The notes under the pieces are model-generated. The model saw only the letters and a list, made by a program, of their open reading frames with translations. It was not told the origin of the DNA and ran no database searches. From the NCBI RefSeq assembly GCF_025195095.1, contig NZ_JANAVZ010000004.1, positions 62,001 to 126,000 on the forward strand: a stretch of DNA of 64,000 nucleotides, given 5' to 3'. The stretch is from Paracoccus maritimus (GTDB taxonomy: Bacteria > Pseudomonadota > Alphaproteobacteria > Rhodobacterales > Rhodobacteraceae). Within the stretch, counting starts at the first letter, position 1, and the number at the start of each line of letters is the position of its first letter. This document shows positions 6,727 to 15,087 of this stretch, one piece after another. A program made the translations under genes and the position numbers.

Positions 6727-8781
6727 TTACGCGCCCGGATTCTTGTAGAGGCCGCGCCAGTCGATGGCCTTGGCGCCGAAGTCGAGGCGGCACTTGATCT
6801 CGACGCCGTCGACGTCGAAGCCGTTGCGCGTCTCGATGTAGGCGCCCTGCTGACCCTCGAGATAGGCGTACTCGATGGTGTCGATCTGGTTCGGGCTGGC
6901 GGCCAGATACCAGGCGGTCTCGCTGGCGGCGTCGAGCCGTGGCTCGCTGATCGGCGCGAGCGTGCGGATCGATTGCGGCACGACGCTGGACGTCGCGGCG
7001 GGCACCAGGTTCTGCGCGACCAGCTGCTCGGCCTTCAGCTCCAGCGAGGCGGGCACGATCAGGAAGGCGGGGCGGACGTTCAGCACCGTCTTCTTGTCGA
7101 GGCCCGTCTGCTTGGCCATAGCGGCGCGGGCCGCACCGACGCTGCCGACATCGAGCGCCGTGCCGGTGCCTGCGAGGTTCTTGTGGGTGGTGTGGAACAG
7201 CGCGTTGCCGTCGGCCATCGCCGGGTTGGCGGTGATGATCCCCCAGACCACGTCCGACTCCAGCTGGGCGATGGAGTTGCCGTACATCGCCGGGATCCGG
7301 GTGAAGGCGTCCAGATCGTCATTGATCAGCGTCTGGCGGGTGATCGCAACCACCCGGCCATAGGTCTTGACCTTGTAGCTCTCCTTGCTCTCGCCGAGCG
7401 TACCGCGCTTGAACTCGCCGCTCTCGCCGACTTCCAGCAGCTGCGGCGCCTCGCCGAGCTGCACGCGGTGCATCGCCTTGAAGTCGGTCGCCAGCACCTG
7501 GCGGCAGAACAGCATGAAGGTGCGGGGATAGGCCTCGTAGGCCTGCCGCAGGGTCTTGTTGGTGACGGCCGACAGGATCTCGGGGAAGTCCGAGGTCGAG
7601 TGCAGCGCCCGCGTCGCCACCTCGTCGCGCGACAGGCCGCGCGTGTTCACCCCGGCATTGCCGAGGCTTTCGCGGGCAAGTTCCAGCAGCGTCATGCCGC
7701 GATACTGGCGTGCGGCGTCCTCCAGCTGGAACAGCGTCGGGCTGTAGCGGTGCAGCAGCGCGTTCGCCACCGCGTCGCGGCGGGTGATGCGCTCGTCGCG
7801 GCCGCCGAGAGGGACGGAGACATGCGGGAAGGTCCGGGTCTCGTCCGATTTCGCGGCGACCTGATCAAGGATGAGGCGGCGGGACTCGTCGACGCTGACG
7901 CCGCGTTTCACCAGATCCTCGGCGAAGCCGCGCTCGAGGTTCAGGCGGCCCGCGAGATCGTAGATGGTGGAGACGCGGTCGCGCTCGGCCTCGCGGGCGC
8001 GGGTGGCGACCGCTTCGGTGTCGGGCGCCGGCGTTGCCTGCGTCTTCGGCTGCGCGCGCGTCTCGCTGGCTGCGACCTTCGGGTCGGGCGCAGCCGCATT
8101 CGGCTCGGTCATGGTGGTGTCCTCGGTTTCGACCGGCTCGGTCGGCTGGGTGGTGGCGGGGGTTGCGGCGTCGCGCGCCGGGGTCTGGGTCTTGTCCGTC
8201 ATCGGGGATGCTCCTTGCGGTGTGGGGGCGTCCCGGCGGTGGAGGACGCAGTCGTGAAGGGGATGCTGGGCGCGGAAGCCCGCTGCCGGGTCTGCTCCGA
8301 CGGCGACGGCGGAAACCTCGAACGGCGTCCAGTCCACCGCGCGCCAGAGCTCGCGGGCGGCCTCGGGCTTCGAGACCTCGAAGCGGTGGACCTGGTAGCC
8401 GATGGAGACCGCGCGGATGTGCCCGGCCTGAATGTCGCGCCAGATCGGCTCGACATCGGCGCGCTCGCTGATCCGCACCAGGGCGATACCGCGGCCGTTC
8501 TCGATCCGCGCCGAGCCTGGCACGACCGAGCCGATCACCGCGTCTAGCGTGTCGAGCTCGTGCACCTTCAGGAACGGCGCGCCCGCGTTCAGCCGGTCGA
8601 GCCGCACATGGGCGGGGTCGAGGCTCAGCTCCTCGTCGTAGGGCTCGCCGAAAAAGGTGGCACGGCGGACGCGGGCCCCGGCCGACCAGACCACCTCGAC
8701 GGTGCGGCTGTCGGCATCAGCCGTGTTCGGCGCAAGCTCCGCCGACCGGCGCATGGCCGGCAGTTCGATCATCGTGTCCAT
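6727..8781 (-). CDS. Fused prohead protease and major capsid protein
   Basis: The 684-residue chain has three parts. Residues 1-170 are an HK97-type prohead protease with His74 (KVHELD), Ser126 (AVSIGY) and Glu155 (PFEVSAV) as the likely catalytic set. Residues 185-260 form a Pro/Thr/Ala-rich linker. Residues from about 265 hold a helical scaffold-like region followed by an HK97-fold capsid domain (ALHSTSDFPEIL, YGRVVAITRQTLINDDLDAF). Such fusions are known in phage genomes. The protein builds and matures the prohead. An internal ATG at 8202 has a strong Shine-Dalgarno sequence and could supply capsid subunits without the protease. Confidence 0.88.
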   Translation of the reverse strand: MDTMIELPAMRRSAELAPNTADADSRTVEVVWSAGARVRRATFFGEPYDEELSLDPAHVRLDRLNAGAPFLKVHELDTLDAVIGSVVPGSARIENGRGIALVRISERADVEPIWRDIQAGHIRAVSIGYQVHRFEVSKPEAARELWRAVDWTPFEVSAVAVGADPAAGFRAQHPLHDCVLHRRDAPTPQGASPMTDKTQTPARDAATPATTQPTEPVETEDTTMTEPNAAAPDPKVAASETRAQPKTQATPAPDTEAVATRAREAERDRVSTIYDLAGRLNLERGFAEDLVKRGVSVDESRRLILDQVAAKSDETRTFPHVSVPLGGRDERITRRDAVANALLHRYSPTLFQLEDAARQYRGMTLLELARESLGNAGVNTRGLSRDEVATRALHSTSDFPEILSAVTNKTLRQAYEAYPRTFMLFCRQVLATDFKAMHRVQLGEAPQLLEVGESGEFKRGTLGESKESYKVKTYGRVVAITRQTLINDDLDAFTRIPAMYGNSIAQLESDVVWGIITANPAMADGNALFHTTHKNLAGTGTALDVGSVGAARAAMAKQTGLDKKTVLNVRPAFLIVPASLELKAEQLVAQNLVPAATSSVVPQSIRTLAPISEPRLDAASETAWYLAASPNQIDTIEYAYLEGQQGAYIETRNGFDVDGVEIKCRLDFGAKAIDWRGLYKNPGA
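8200..8216 (-). promoter_or_regulatory. Internal ribosome binding site and in-frame start inside the protease-capsid gene
   Basis: AAGGAG at 8216-8211 lies eight bases before an in-frame ATG (8202-8200, residue 194, product beginning MTDKTQTP). The match is better than that in front of the annotated start at 8781 (AGGAC). It falls exactly at the protease-linker junction, so a shorter scaffold-capsid product of about 491 residues is plausible. Confidence 0.6.
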
Positions 8782-8786
8782 GAAGG

Positions 8787-10316
8787 TCAGTCCTGTTGGT
8801 CGGCCTGCGCCGGGTCATTGTCCGCGTCGGCGGCCGGTTCGTCGTTCGCCGGATCGCTAATCTGCGCGCTGCCGGTCTTGGTCACCCGCCGCGGATCGCT
8901 GTCGAGCACCAGCCCCAGCGCATCGAGCTTCGCGTTGGTCGCGGCGATCTCGGCCAGCACGGCGTCCGGGTTGCGGCCCTGCCGGGCGATCACCTCGGCC
9001 AGCGTCATGGTGCCGGAGCGGATCGACAGCAGGTTCGCCATCGCGTCCTTCTGCGGATCGACCGCCTCGAACTTCGGCGGCGACCATTCGACCGGCACGA
9101 TCGGCGACGGGATCTGCCCCGCCGCCCATGCGGCTTCCGTGAACCAGCGCCAGACCGGGGCGCAGAACATCGGAATGAACAGCTGCCACTGCACGGCGTC
9201 GATCTGGCGGCGGAACTCCACGAGCCCCGCCCGGATCGAGGAATAGTTGACCTGGCTGAGATCGCCGGTGAGCAGCTCGTAGGGCACGCGGAACCCGGCC
9301 GAGATCGTGTGCAGGCTCGCCCGCTTGTATTCGCCATAGCCGCCGGTGGCCGACGGCTGGTTGAAGCGGATGTCCTTGCCGCCACGGGCATAGGCGATCA
9401 GCCCCGGCTCGAACTGCTCCACCCGGTTGCCGTCGGCATCGACCACGGAGGGTGCGATGCCCTGCTGCGCCTCGTCGTCGCCGAACACGATGGCGGTGAC
9501 GCAGGCCTCGGTCTTCTTGCGGACCAGTTCGGCCACCTCGTAATCGTCGAGATCGCGCAAGCTGCGGATCACCGGCGCGCCCCAGGGAACGCCGCGCGCC
9601 TGCGTGCGCTGCTTCTCGTAGACATGGGCGATCTCGGTCGCCGGGACCGGGCGGCTCTGCAACCCGTTCTGCAAGGCGCCATAGGCGTCGCCCGGATGCT
9701 CCGCGTGCAGCCAGTAAGCCCGGCGCTTGCCGACCGGGTCGAACTCAATCCCCTGGACGAGGCGACCTGCGCCGAGGGCGCCGGACTTGGTGGCGTCGAG
9801 AAAATCGGCCTCGAGCACCTGCAGTTGCAGCGGCACCGGAAGACCGTCGCTCACGCGCCGCATACGGCGGCGCACCAGCACCTCGCCCGCCTCGACCATC
9901 TCGCGGCAGATCAGCGTCTGCAGACCGTAGAAGTCGAGCTGACCGTCGGCATCGCAGTCGGCTGTCCAGCGTTCGAACAGCGCATCGACCTTGCGGTCCA
10001 GCGCCTCCTCGCCGCTGGCGGCGCGCGGCATGATGCCCGCCCCGATGATGTTGTTCACCAGAACCGCCACCGCCTTGGCCGCATGCGGATTGTTGCGCAC
10101 CAGATCGCGCATCCGGTCGCGCAGAAGCGCCCCGGCGACGCCGATCTCGGTGTCGGCGGAGGACCCCGGCGCGCGCCAGCCCTCGGTCCTCCGCCCACGC
10201 GCGGCCCCGTCATAGCCACGCGTCAAGGTCTCGAAGGCCTGACGGGCCAGCACGCGCCTGGCGGCGGCCCGAGGGGCGACGGAGGCAATGGCCCTATCGA
10301 ACCAGTTGGCCGACAT
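8787..10316 (-). CDS. Phage portal protein, lambda type
   Basis: The 509-residue protein forms the dodecameric ring at the capsid vertex for DNA entry. Typical lambda-portal features are visible: an N-terminal helical segment, then NPHAAKAVAVLVNNIIGAGI near residue 75, the EVLVRRRMR strand, IAHVYEKQRTQARGVPWG near 230, and the YSSIRAGLVEFRRQID segment near 350. The C-terminal 60 residues are acidic and likely disordered (PANDEPAADADNDPAQADQQD region). The ATG overlaps the upstream stop as TGATG; a GTG one codon earlier is an alternative. Order TerL-gpW-portal-protease is the lambda order. Confidence 0.93.
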   Translation of the reverse strand: MSANWFDRAIASVAPRAAARRVLARQAFETLTRGYDGAARGRRTEGWRAPGSSADTEIGVAGALLRDRMRDLVRNNPHAAKAVAVLVNNIIGAGIMPRAASGEEALDRKVDALFERWTADCDADGQLDFYGLQTLICREMVEAGEVLVRRRMRRVSDGLPVPLQLQVLEADFLDATKSGALGAGRLVQGIEFDPVGKRRAYWLHAEHPGDAYGALQNGLQSRPVPATEIAHVYEKQRTQARGVPWGAPVIRSLRDLDDYEVAELVRKKTEACVTAIVFGDDEAQQGIAPSVVDADGNRVEQFEPGLIAYARGGKDIRFNQPSATGGYGEYKRASLHTISAGFRVPYELLTGDLSQVNYSSIRAGLVEFRRQIDAVQWQLFIPMFCAPVWRWFTEAAWAAGQIPSPIVPVEWSPPKFEAVDPQKDAMANLLSIRSGTMTLAEVIARQGRNPDAVLAEIAATNAKLDALGLVLDSDPRRVTKTGSAQISDPANDEPAADADNDPAQADQQD

Positions 10317-10525
10317 CACCGATCCCCGCGCGAGAAGCCCGCCAGCCCCGCCATCGGCAGCGGCCGGGTGGCCCCCGCGATGGCGCGCTCGATGGTGCGG
10401 ATGCGGGCGAGCAGATCCTCGGCCGAGCCGTAGTCCACCGACTTGCCGTCATAGCTGACACGGGTCGTGCCGCTGGCATAGGCCCTGCGCAGCGCCGAGA
10501 GCTCGGTTTCCGTCCAGTCGGTCAT
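10316..10525 (-). CDS. gpW-like head-tail connector protein
   Basis: The 69-residue product (MTDWTETELSALRR start) matches lambda gpW in size and layout: an N-terminal helix (LSALRRAYASG), a beta hairpin (TRVSYDGKSVDYGS) and a second helix (AEDLLARIRTIERAI). gpW binds the portal and is needed before tail joining. GGAGG lies 12 bases before this ATG. An alternative ATG at 10537 would add four residues and overlap the terminase stop. It sits exactly between large terminase and portal, as in lambda. Confidence 0.8.
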   Translation of the reverse strand: MTDWTETELSALRRAYASGTTRVSYDGKSVDYGSAEDLLARIRTIERAIAGATRPLPMAGLAGFSRGDR

Positions 10526-10527
10526 CT

Positions 10528-12534
10528 TCAGAACCATCCTCCACGCCGCCCGAGCCAGTCGGAGCGGCGCTTGCCCTGCGGGGCCTGTCCCGGCCGGTTG
10601 ATCTGCCCGGCGGGATCGGTGTCGTTGGGGGCCGCCCCGAGTTGATCCTCGAGGTCGCGCCATTTCTCGTCGGGCCAGCGATCCGCGCCCGCGATCCAGG
10701 CGGCGGCGCGGGCATAGACCCGGCAGTCCAGCGCCTCGTTGCGCTCGCGCAGCTTCTGCCATTCCAGCCGGGCGAAGCCGCGCTTCGTGCGCACCGTGAC
10801 CAGCTGCTCGGCCACGAACTGCTTGAGCCATTCGTTCTCGACCCAGTGCGGCAGATGCACCGACCCGGGCGGGAATGCCGCCCCGTCGGCCATCTCCTCG
10901 TCGGTCGGACGGGCCAGCCGGAGGAAGCGGTAGGTCTCGGCCTTGAAGGTCGAGACCGCCACGGTCCAGAGCCGCGCCCCGCGCCGCAGCCGCTTGCCGC
11001 CCTCGGTTGCATCGACGAAGGTTGGCCCCGACACCGGGCTAGAGCGGTTGAACCCCTCGACACCTTTGACCGGCGACACCTGCCCAAACCCTTGCGCCCG
11101 CGACCAGGAATAGACCGCCGGGGCCTCGTAGCCGGTGTCGATCGCGAGCCGCGCGATCCTGAGATGCGCGCCGCGCTCGTGCGGCCAGCTTCGATCCAGC
11201 AGCGCGGTCAGCTCCGACCACGCGTCGTGCCGATCCGGGCCGCCCTCGATGACGACGTGATCTACGAGCCAGGACTCAAGTCCGCGCCCCCATGCCCAGA
11301 CATCGACCTCGATCCGGTCCTTCTGGACGTCGGCCCCGGCAGTCAGGAACAACCCGCCCGCAGGCACGGTGCCGGATGTCCAGCGCTCGCGCCGCTCGTA
11401 GAGCCGCTGCCAATCCGGGGCTTCGCCGCTCTCGACCCATGTCTCGCCAAGGATGGTGTTGCGGAATGCCTTGATCGCCTCGTCCGACCCTTGGGCCGCC
11501 TCCCAGCCGCGGGCGATGCGCGTCCAGCTGAGCCAGCCGATCGGCGAATAGAGCGCCGAGAGGTGATACCCGACCGTGGTCGGATCGGCGGCGGTAGCGG
11601 TCGCCCGCCATTCGCCGCCCTCCAGCATCGCCGTCTTGTGGTGTTCCGCGATGGCTGTCTCGCAGCCCTCGCAGTGATATTCCGCCGTCTCCGGACGACC
11701 CTTCTGCCAGCGCAGCCGGTCGAATTTCAGCCACTGCATCGCCCCGCAATGCGGGCACGGCACGAAATACCGGCGCTGGTCGGACGCCTCGTACTCGCGC
11801 TCGATCCGGCTCAGCCCCCGGATGGTGGGGGTCGAGACCAGGAAGACCTTTCGCCGATGCGCGAAGGTTAGCGACCGCGCCTCGGCCAGCGTGACCGGAT
11901 CGCCTTCCTCGTCGGCCGAGGCCGGATAGGCGTCGACCTCGTCGAGGAAGATGTAGCGCGCCGGGGTGGAGCGGAGCCCGACCGCCGAGTTCGCGCCGGT
12001 CATGATCAGGATGCCGCCCGCGAATTCCTTCGACAGCATCGTGTTGCCCGCGTCGCGCGAGCGCGCGGGCTTCACCCGCTCCCGCAGCTCGGGGCTCTCG
12101 TCGATCAGCGGGTCGATCCGCTGGCGCGAGTTGCGCTTGGCAAGTTCCACGGTCGGCTGCACCGCCAGCATCGGGCCCGGCGCCTGGTGGATGGCGAACC
12201 CGATCCAGTTGTTACCGGCCTCGGTCGCGCCGACCTGCGCCGCCTTCATGAACACGACCCGCTGCGTGGGATCGCCGGGCGACAGCCGGTCCATGATCTC
12301 GCGCATATAGGGCGTGCGCACCGTCCGGTACCGCCCAGGCTCGGCCGAGGCGCGGCCCGAGAGCATCCGGTGCCGGTCCGCCCATTCCGAGACGGTCAGG
12401 TCAGGGTCAGGCCGGAGCCCGTTGCCCCAGGCGCGCAGGATCTCGCCCGCGCCCTCGAAGTCCGTCAGGCCATCGCCACTCTCATCGGAAGTCGGGCCGG
12501 ACCTCGGCGAGTTCGTCGAGGTGGGCGCGTACAT
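10528..12534 (-). CDS. Phage terminase large subunit, GpA family
   Basis: The 668-residue DNA-packaging motor has an N-terminal ATPase with a variant Walker A (KAAQVGATE, residues 97-105) and Walker B plus catalytic acid (YIFLDEVDAYP, 194-204). A zinc-finger-like pair CPHC and CEGC follows near residues 252-293, as in the GpA family. The C-terminal nuclease domain carries the acidic strands FLTAGADVQKDRIEVDVWAWG and LAIDTGYEAPAVY. The gene overlaps the small subunit by 53 bases. The first 25 residues are Ser/Pro-rich, so a later start is possible but no better ribosome site is evident. Confidence 0.93.
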   Translation of the reverse strand: MYAPTSTNSPRSGPTSDESGDGLTDFEGAGEILRAWGNGLRPDPDLTVSEWADRHRMLSGRASAEPGRYRTVRTPYMREIMDRLSPGDPTQRVVFMKAAQVGATEAGNNWIGFAIHQAPGPMLAVQPTVELAKRNSRQRIDPLIDESPELRERVKPARSRDAGNTMLSKEFAGGILIMTGANSAVGLRSTPARYIFLDEVDAYPASADEEGDPVTLAEARSLTFAHRRKVFLVSTPTIRGLSRIEREYEASDQRRYFVPCPHCGAMQWLKFDRLRWQKGRPETAEYHCEGCETAIAEHHKTAMLEGGEWRATATAADPTTVGYHLSALYSPIGWLSWTRIARGWEAAQGSDEAIKAFRNTILGETWVESGEAPDWQRLYERRERWTSGTVPAGGLFLTAGADVQKDRIEVDVWAWGRGLESWLVDHVVIEGGPDRHDAWSELTALLDRSWPHERGAHLRIARLAIDTGYEAPAVYSWSRAQGFGQVSPVKGVEGFNRSSPVSGPTFVDATEGGKRLRRGARLWTVAVSTFKAETYRFLRLARPTDEEMADGAAFPPGSVHLPHWVENEWLKQFVAEQLVTVRTKRGFARLEWQKLRERNEALDCRVYARAAAWIAGADRWPDEKWRDLEDQLGAAPNDTDPAGQINRPGQAPQGKRRSDWLGRRGGWF

Positions 12535-13078
12535 GTTTCTCCAGGACCTTCTGCATCGCGGCTGGCTCCACTGTGATCTGTTGGCCCGTCGCGTCGCGGC
12601 ACGAGGCCGAAAGCTCGGCCGCCATCAGCGCCGCGGCGCGTGCAGGCCAGTTCACCCATGCGTCCCGTTCCTCCCGTGCCAGCCGGAACACCAGCGCCAG
12701 CGCGCGGGCCCGCTCGATCAACTCCCCCTTCAGCTTCTGGAGCCGGATGCGCCGCTCCTGCGCCTTCAGCACCTCGTTCGCGGTCTTCGCCTGTAGGAAG
12801 GTCGTGCCGCCGCCGATGGCGGGGACCGCCAGACCCTGTTCGCGCAGGGTATCGCCGACGGCCGCTACCGCCGCCTCGGGGACGGGTTTCAGCTTCGGCG
12901 CGGGCGGCTTCCTCGTCTTCGACGGGTCCGTCGTCTCGGCACGCCTGGCGTCGCTGGCCGCCGCGTTGATGCTGCCATCGGGATAGAGGACCAGCCGCTC
13001 GGCCGTCTTCGCCTTCTGGATCGCACCCCGCGACAGCCCGACATGGGCGGCGTACTGGCGCTCGCTCATGCCCTGCAT
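12482..13078 (-). CDS. Phage terminase small subunit (Nu1-like)
   Basis: The 198-residue protein begins with a winged or helix-turn-helix segment (MSERQYAAHVGLSRGAIQKAKTA) that should recognise the packaging site. A Pro/Lys-rich linker and a helical segment (ANEVLKAQERRIRLQKLKGELIERARAL) follow, and the C-terminus (MQKVLEKHVRAHLDEL) likely binds the large subunit. GGAG lies six bases before ATG 13078. It is the first gene of the leftward late operon, so a late promoter is expected in 13079-13189. Confidence 0.8.
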   Translation of the reverse strand: MQGMSERQYAAHVGLSRGAIQKAKTAERLVLYPDGSINAAASDARRAETTDPSKTRKPPAPKLKPVPEAAVAAVGDTLREQGLAVPAIGGGTTFLQAKTANEVLKAQERRIRLQKLKGELIERARALALVFRLAREERDAWVNWPARAAALMAAELSASCRDATGQQITVEPAAMQKVLEKHVRAHLDELAEVRPDFR

Positions 13079-13189
13079 CGACGGCTCCGATTATCATTCA
13101 GATTCATGTGCTTATCGAGTTGATAAGCCTCGCCACCGGAGCGAACGTCACCCCAACGAAGCGATGCAACTCACCACGGAGCCACCACG

Positions 13190-13462
13190 ATGACCACGCG
13201 CCTGAACCCGATCACCACCCCGCGCCACGAACTCCGCGCCGAGAAGGCGCGCCGGAACAAGGAAGCCGCGCTCGCGGCCTTCATCGGCAAGAAGGCGGAG
13301 ATCGACGAGATGCTCGCCCGCCTGCAGGCGCTCAGCGACGACCATTTCAACTGCGCCCCCGACGAGCCGGGCTGGGCCATGGTCGGCACCCTCGAACACT
13401 ACGCCAGCCTCCTGAAGCGCATCACCGACAGCGCCTTCGGCGAGGGCGAACACGCCCGCTGA
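13190..13462 (+). CDS. Small hypothetical phage protein
   Basis: The 90-residue product is mostly helical and charged (RHELRAEKARRNKEAALAAFIGKKAEIDEMLARLQALSDDHF). It contains a WAMVGTLEHYASLLKRITD segment of the kind that mediates dimerisation. I do not recognise a family. It is divergent from the terminase operon and precedes the DUF3489 gene by 95 bases on the same strand. Codon use is like its neighbours. Confidence 0.6.
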   Translation: MTTRLNPITTPRHELRAEKARRNKEAALAAFIGKKAEIDEMLARLQALSDDHFNCAPDEPGWAMVGTLEHYASLLKRITDSAFGEGEHAR

Positions 13463-13557
13463 TGCCCGGCGCTGCCGGAACTCCCGCCGCGCGCCCCGCG
13501 CGGCTCGGGGTCGTAGAAGGCGCCGCATGACGCGGGCCCGAAAACGGAGACGACCCC

Positions 13558-14130
13558 ATGACCAAGCTTTCCGATACCCAAGCCATCATCCTCAGCGCCG
13601 CCGCACAGCGCGAGGACCGCATCGCCCTGCCGCTGCCCGAAAGCCTGCGCGGTGGCGCCGCCGCCAAGGTGGTCGGCGCGATGCTCGCGAAGAACTTCCT
13701 GCAGGAGGTCGACGCCGACACGCGCAACGGCGAGCTTATGTGGCGCGAGACCGGCGACGGCCACGGCGTCACGCTGGTCGCCACCGACGCGGGGCTCGCC
13801 GCCATCGGCATCGAGACCGAGGACGCAAACACCGCGCCTGCGGGCGCGACGGACGCGCCGACCAAGGAGCCCGCGCCGGACACTCCCACCGGGGCCGAGA
13901 TCGCGCCCAAGACGCGCACACCGCGCGAGGGCACGAAACAGGCCACGCTGATCGCCATGCTGCGCGCGTCGGACGGCGCGACCATCGAGGAGATCATGGC
14001 CGCGACGGGCTGGCAGTCGCACACGGTGCGCGGCGCGATGGCCGGGGCGCTGAAGAAGAAACTCGGGCTCGAGGTGACCTCGGAGAAGGTCGAGAACCGG
14101 GGGCGCGTTTACAAACTCTCCGCCGCCTGA
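13558..14130 (+). CDS. DUF3489 family protein with C-terminal winged helix
   Basis: The 190-residue protein has an N-terminal domain starting LSDTQAIILSAAAQRED and a Pro/Thr/Ala-rich linker (about residues 85-125). It ends in a C-terminal segment REGTKQATLIAMLRASDGATIEEI followed by GWQSHTVRGAMAGALKKKLG. This C-terminal winged-helix-like block is the hallmark of DUF3489, common in alphaproteobacterial prophages and often near DUF2924 or recombinase genes. It probably binds DNA; function is otherwise unknown. GACGACCCC before the ATG gives only a weak ribosome site. Confidence 0.75.
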   Translation: MTKLSDTQAIILSAAAQREDRIALPLPESLRGGAAAKVVGAMLAKNFLQEVDADTRNGELMWRETGDGHGVTLVATDAGLAAIGIETEDANTAPAGATDAPTKEPAPDTPTGAEIAPKTRTPREGTKQATLIAMLRASDGATIEEIMAATGWQSHTVRGAMAGALKKKLGLEVTSEKVENRGRVYKLSAA

Positions 14131-14183
14131 CCCAACCAACCCCGACAAGTCGATGGCCGCCGTCCCACAGGGGCGGCGGTCGA

Positions 14184-14390
14184 TCATTTGGCGCTCCGCA
14201 TCCGGATCGCCTCGAACACCCGCCGCAAGGCGAAGGAACGGGCGATGCTCACCACCGTGAACACCGCGCCCATCTTCATGTTCTGCGCTAGCGTCGTGTG
14301 CAACCCGAAGACCGGGAAGATCAGGATCTGCGTCATGACTGCGACGCCGTAGCCGACGATCACGTTGGCGACCGCCTCGACCAGCGACAT
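14184..14390 (-). CDS. Small membrane protein, DUF7220-like
   Basis: The 68-residue product has two hydrophobic helices (VANVIVGYGVAVMTQILIFPVFGL and MKMGAVFTVVSIARSFALRRVF) joined by a short polar turn, with a basic C-terminus. This fits my recollection of small two-helix phage proteins called DUF7220. A membrane role is likely; a holin function is possible by size but not supported by neighbours. It converges on the DUF3489 gene and is divergent from the next gene at 14458. Confidence 0.6.
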   Translation of the reverse strand: MSLVEAVANVIVGYGVAVMTQILIFPVFGLHTTLAQNMKMGAVFTVVSIARSFALRRVFEAIRMRSAK

Positions 14391-14457
14391 GGTTCGCGAT
14401 TGGCATTTGGTGTTTACTGGCTGAGTACTACACCCGTCGCGAGACATTGGAGAGCCT

Positions 14458-15087
14458 ATGCATGTTGCTGTGATTGACATCGGAAAGCCGGGCAAGAACC
14501 TTGGCTGGGCAATTGTCGGCTCCAACCCCGCCTCAGGCACAGACCTTGATGAAGCGATTGATGAGATCTCGGACCGTATTTCGCGGGGCCCGGTAGCTCT
14601 CGGTTTCGAAGCCCCATTGTATGTACCGATGCGCAGCGCGGCCGGTGACCTGACGAAGGCGCGATCGGGTGAGTGCGTCGGTGGTGTCAATCGACCCTAC
14701 TCAGCAAGTGCGGGAAGCACTGTTCTGGTGATTGCTACTGTCGTGGTGCCGTACGTCCTGCGCGCTCTTCGCTCGGCGGCGCCAGTTTCCATTGCCACTA
14801 TGGACTATCGCAGCTTCTTCTCCGCACCCGCTGGTGTTCTTTTTTTCGAGGCGTTCGTGACAAACCAAAAGAAATCGCACGACGCCCGCCACGTAGAAGA
14901 TGCTGAGCTTGCCGCAATGCATCTGTTGGCGATGTGGGAAGAGCGGAGGCCTTTGGAGAGCGCCATCTGTGAACCGGAGTGCCTGAATTTGCTTGGCGCA
15001 ATGATGCTTCGTACAGGCTGGACAAGCGATCTCAGTGTTCTTGATGATCAGTGTCTTGTTGTCCGCCCTCCAGTCGGTACGCTTTGA
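14458..15087 (+). CDS. Hypothetical protein with RNase H-like pattern
   Basis: The 209-residue protein starts with a strand-turn-strand carrying Asp (VAVIDIGKPGKNLGWAIV), continues with a second acidic strand (VALGFEAPLYVP) and later has DARHVEDAELAAMHLLAMW. The spacing of Asp, Glu and Asp resembles an RNase H-like core (RuvC or DUF429 type), but I cannot name a family. GC is clearly lower than in its neighbours and the gene stands alone on the plus strand. Its last 56 bases overlap the end of the methyltransferase gene tail to tail. Recent acquisition as a moron is likely; nuclease activity is a guess. Confidence 0.6.
   Translation: MHVAVIDIGKPGKNLGWAIVGSNPASGTDLDEAIDEISDRISRGPVALGFEAPLYVPMRSAAGDLTKARSGECVGGVNRPYSASAGSTVLVIATVVVPYVLRALRSAAPVSIATMDYRSFFSAPAGVLFFEAFVTNQKKSHDARHVEDAELAAMHLLAMWEERRPLESAICEPECLNLLGAMMLRTGWTSDLSVLDDQCLVVRPPVGTL

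Noticed and set aside
6697..8547. 616-residue open frame antisense to the protease-capsid gene
   Set aside because: Arg/Gly/Leu-rich antisense frame typical of high-GC DNA; the opposite strand encodes a clear phage protein.
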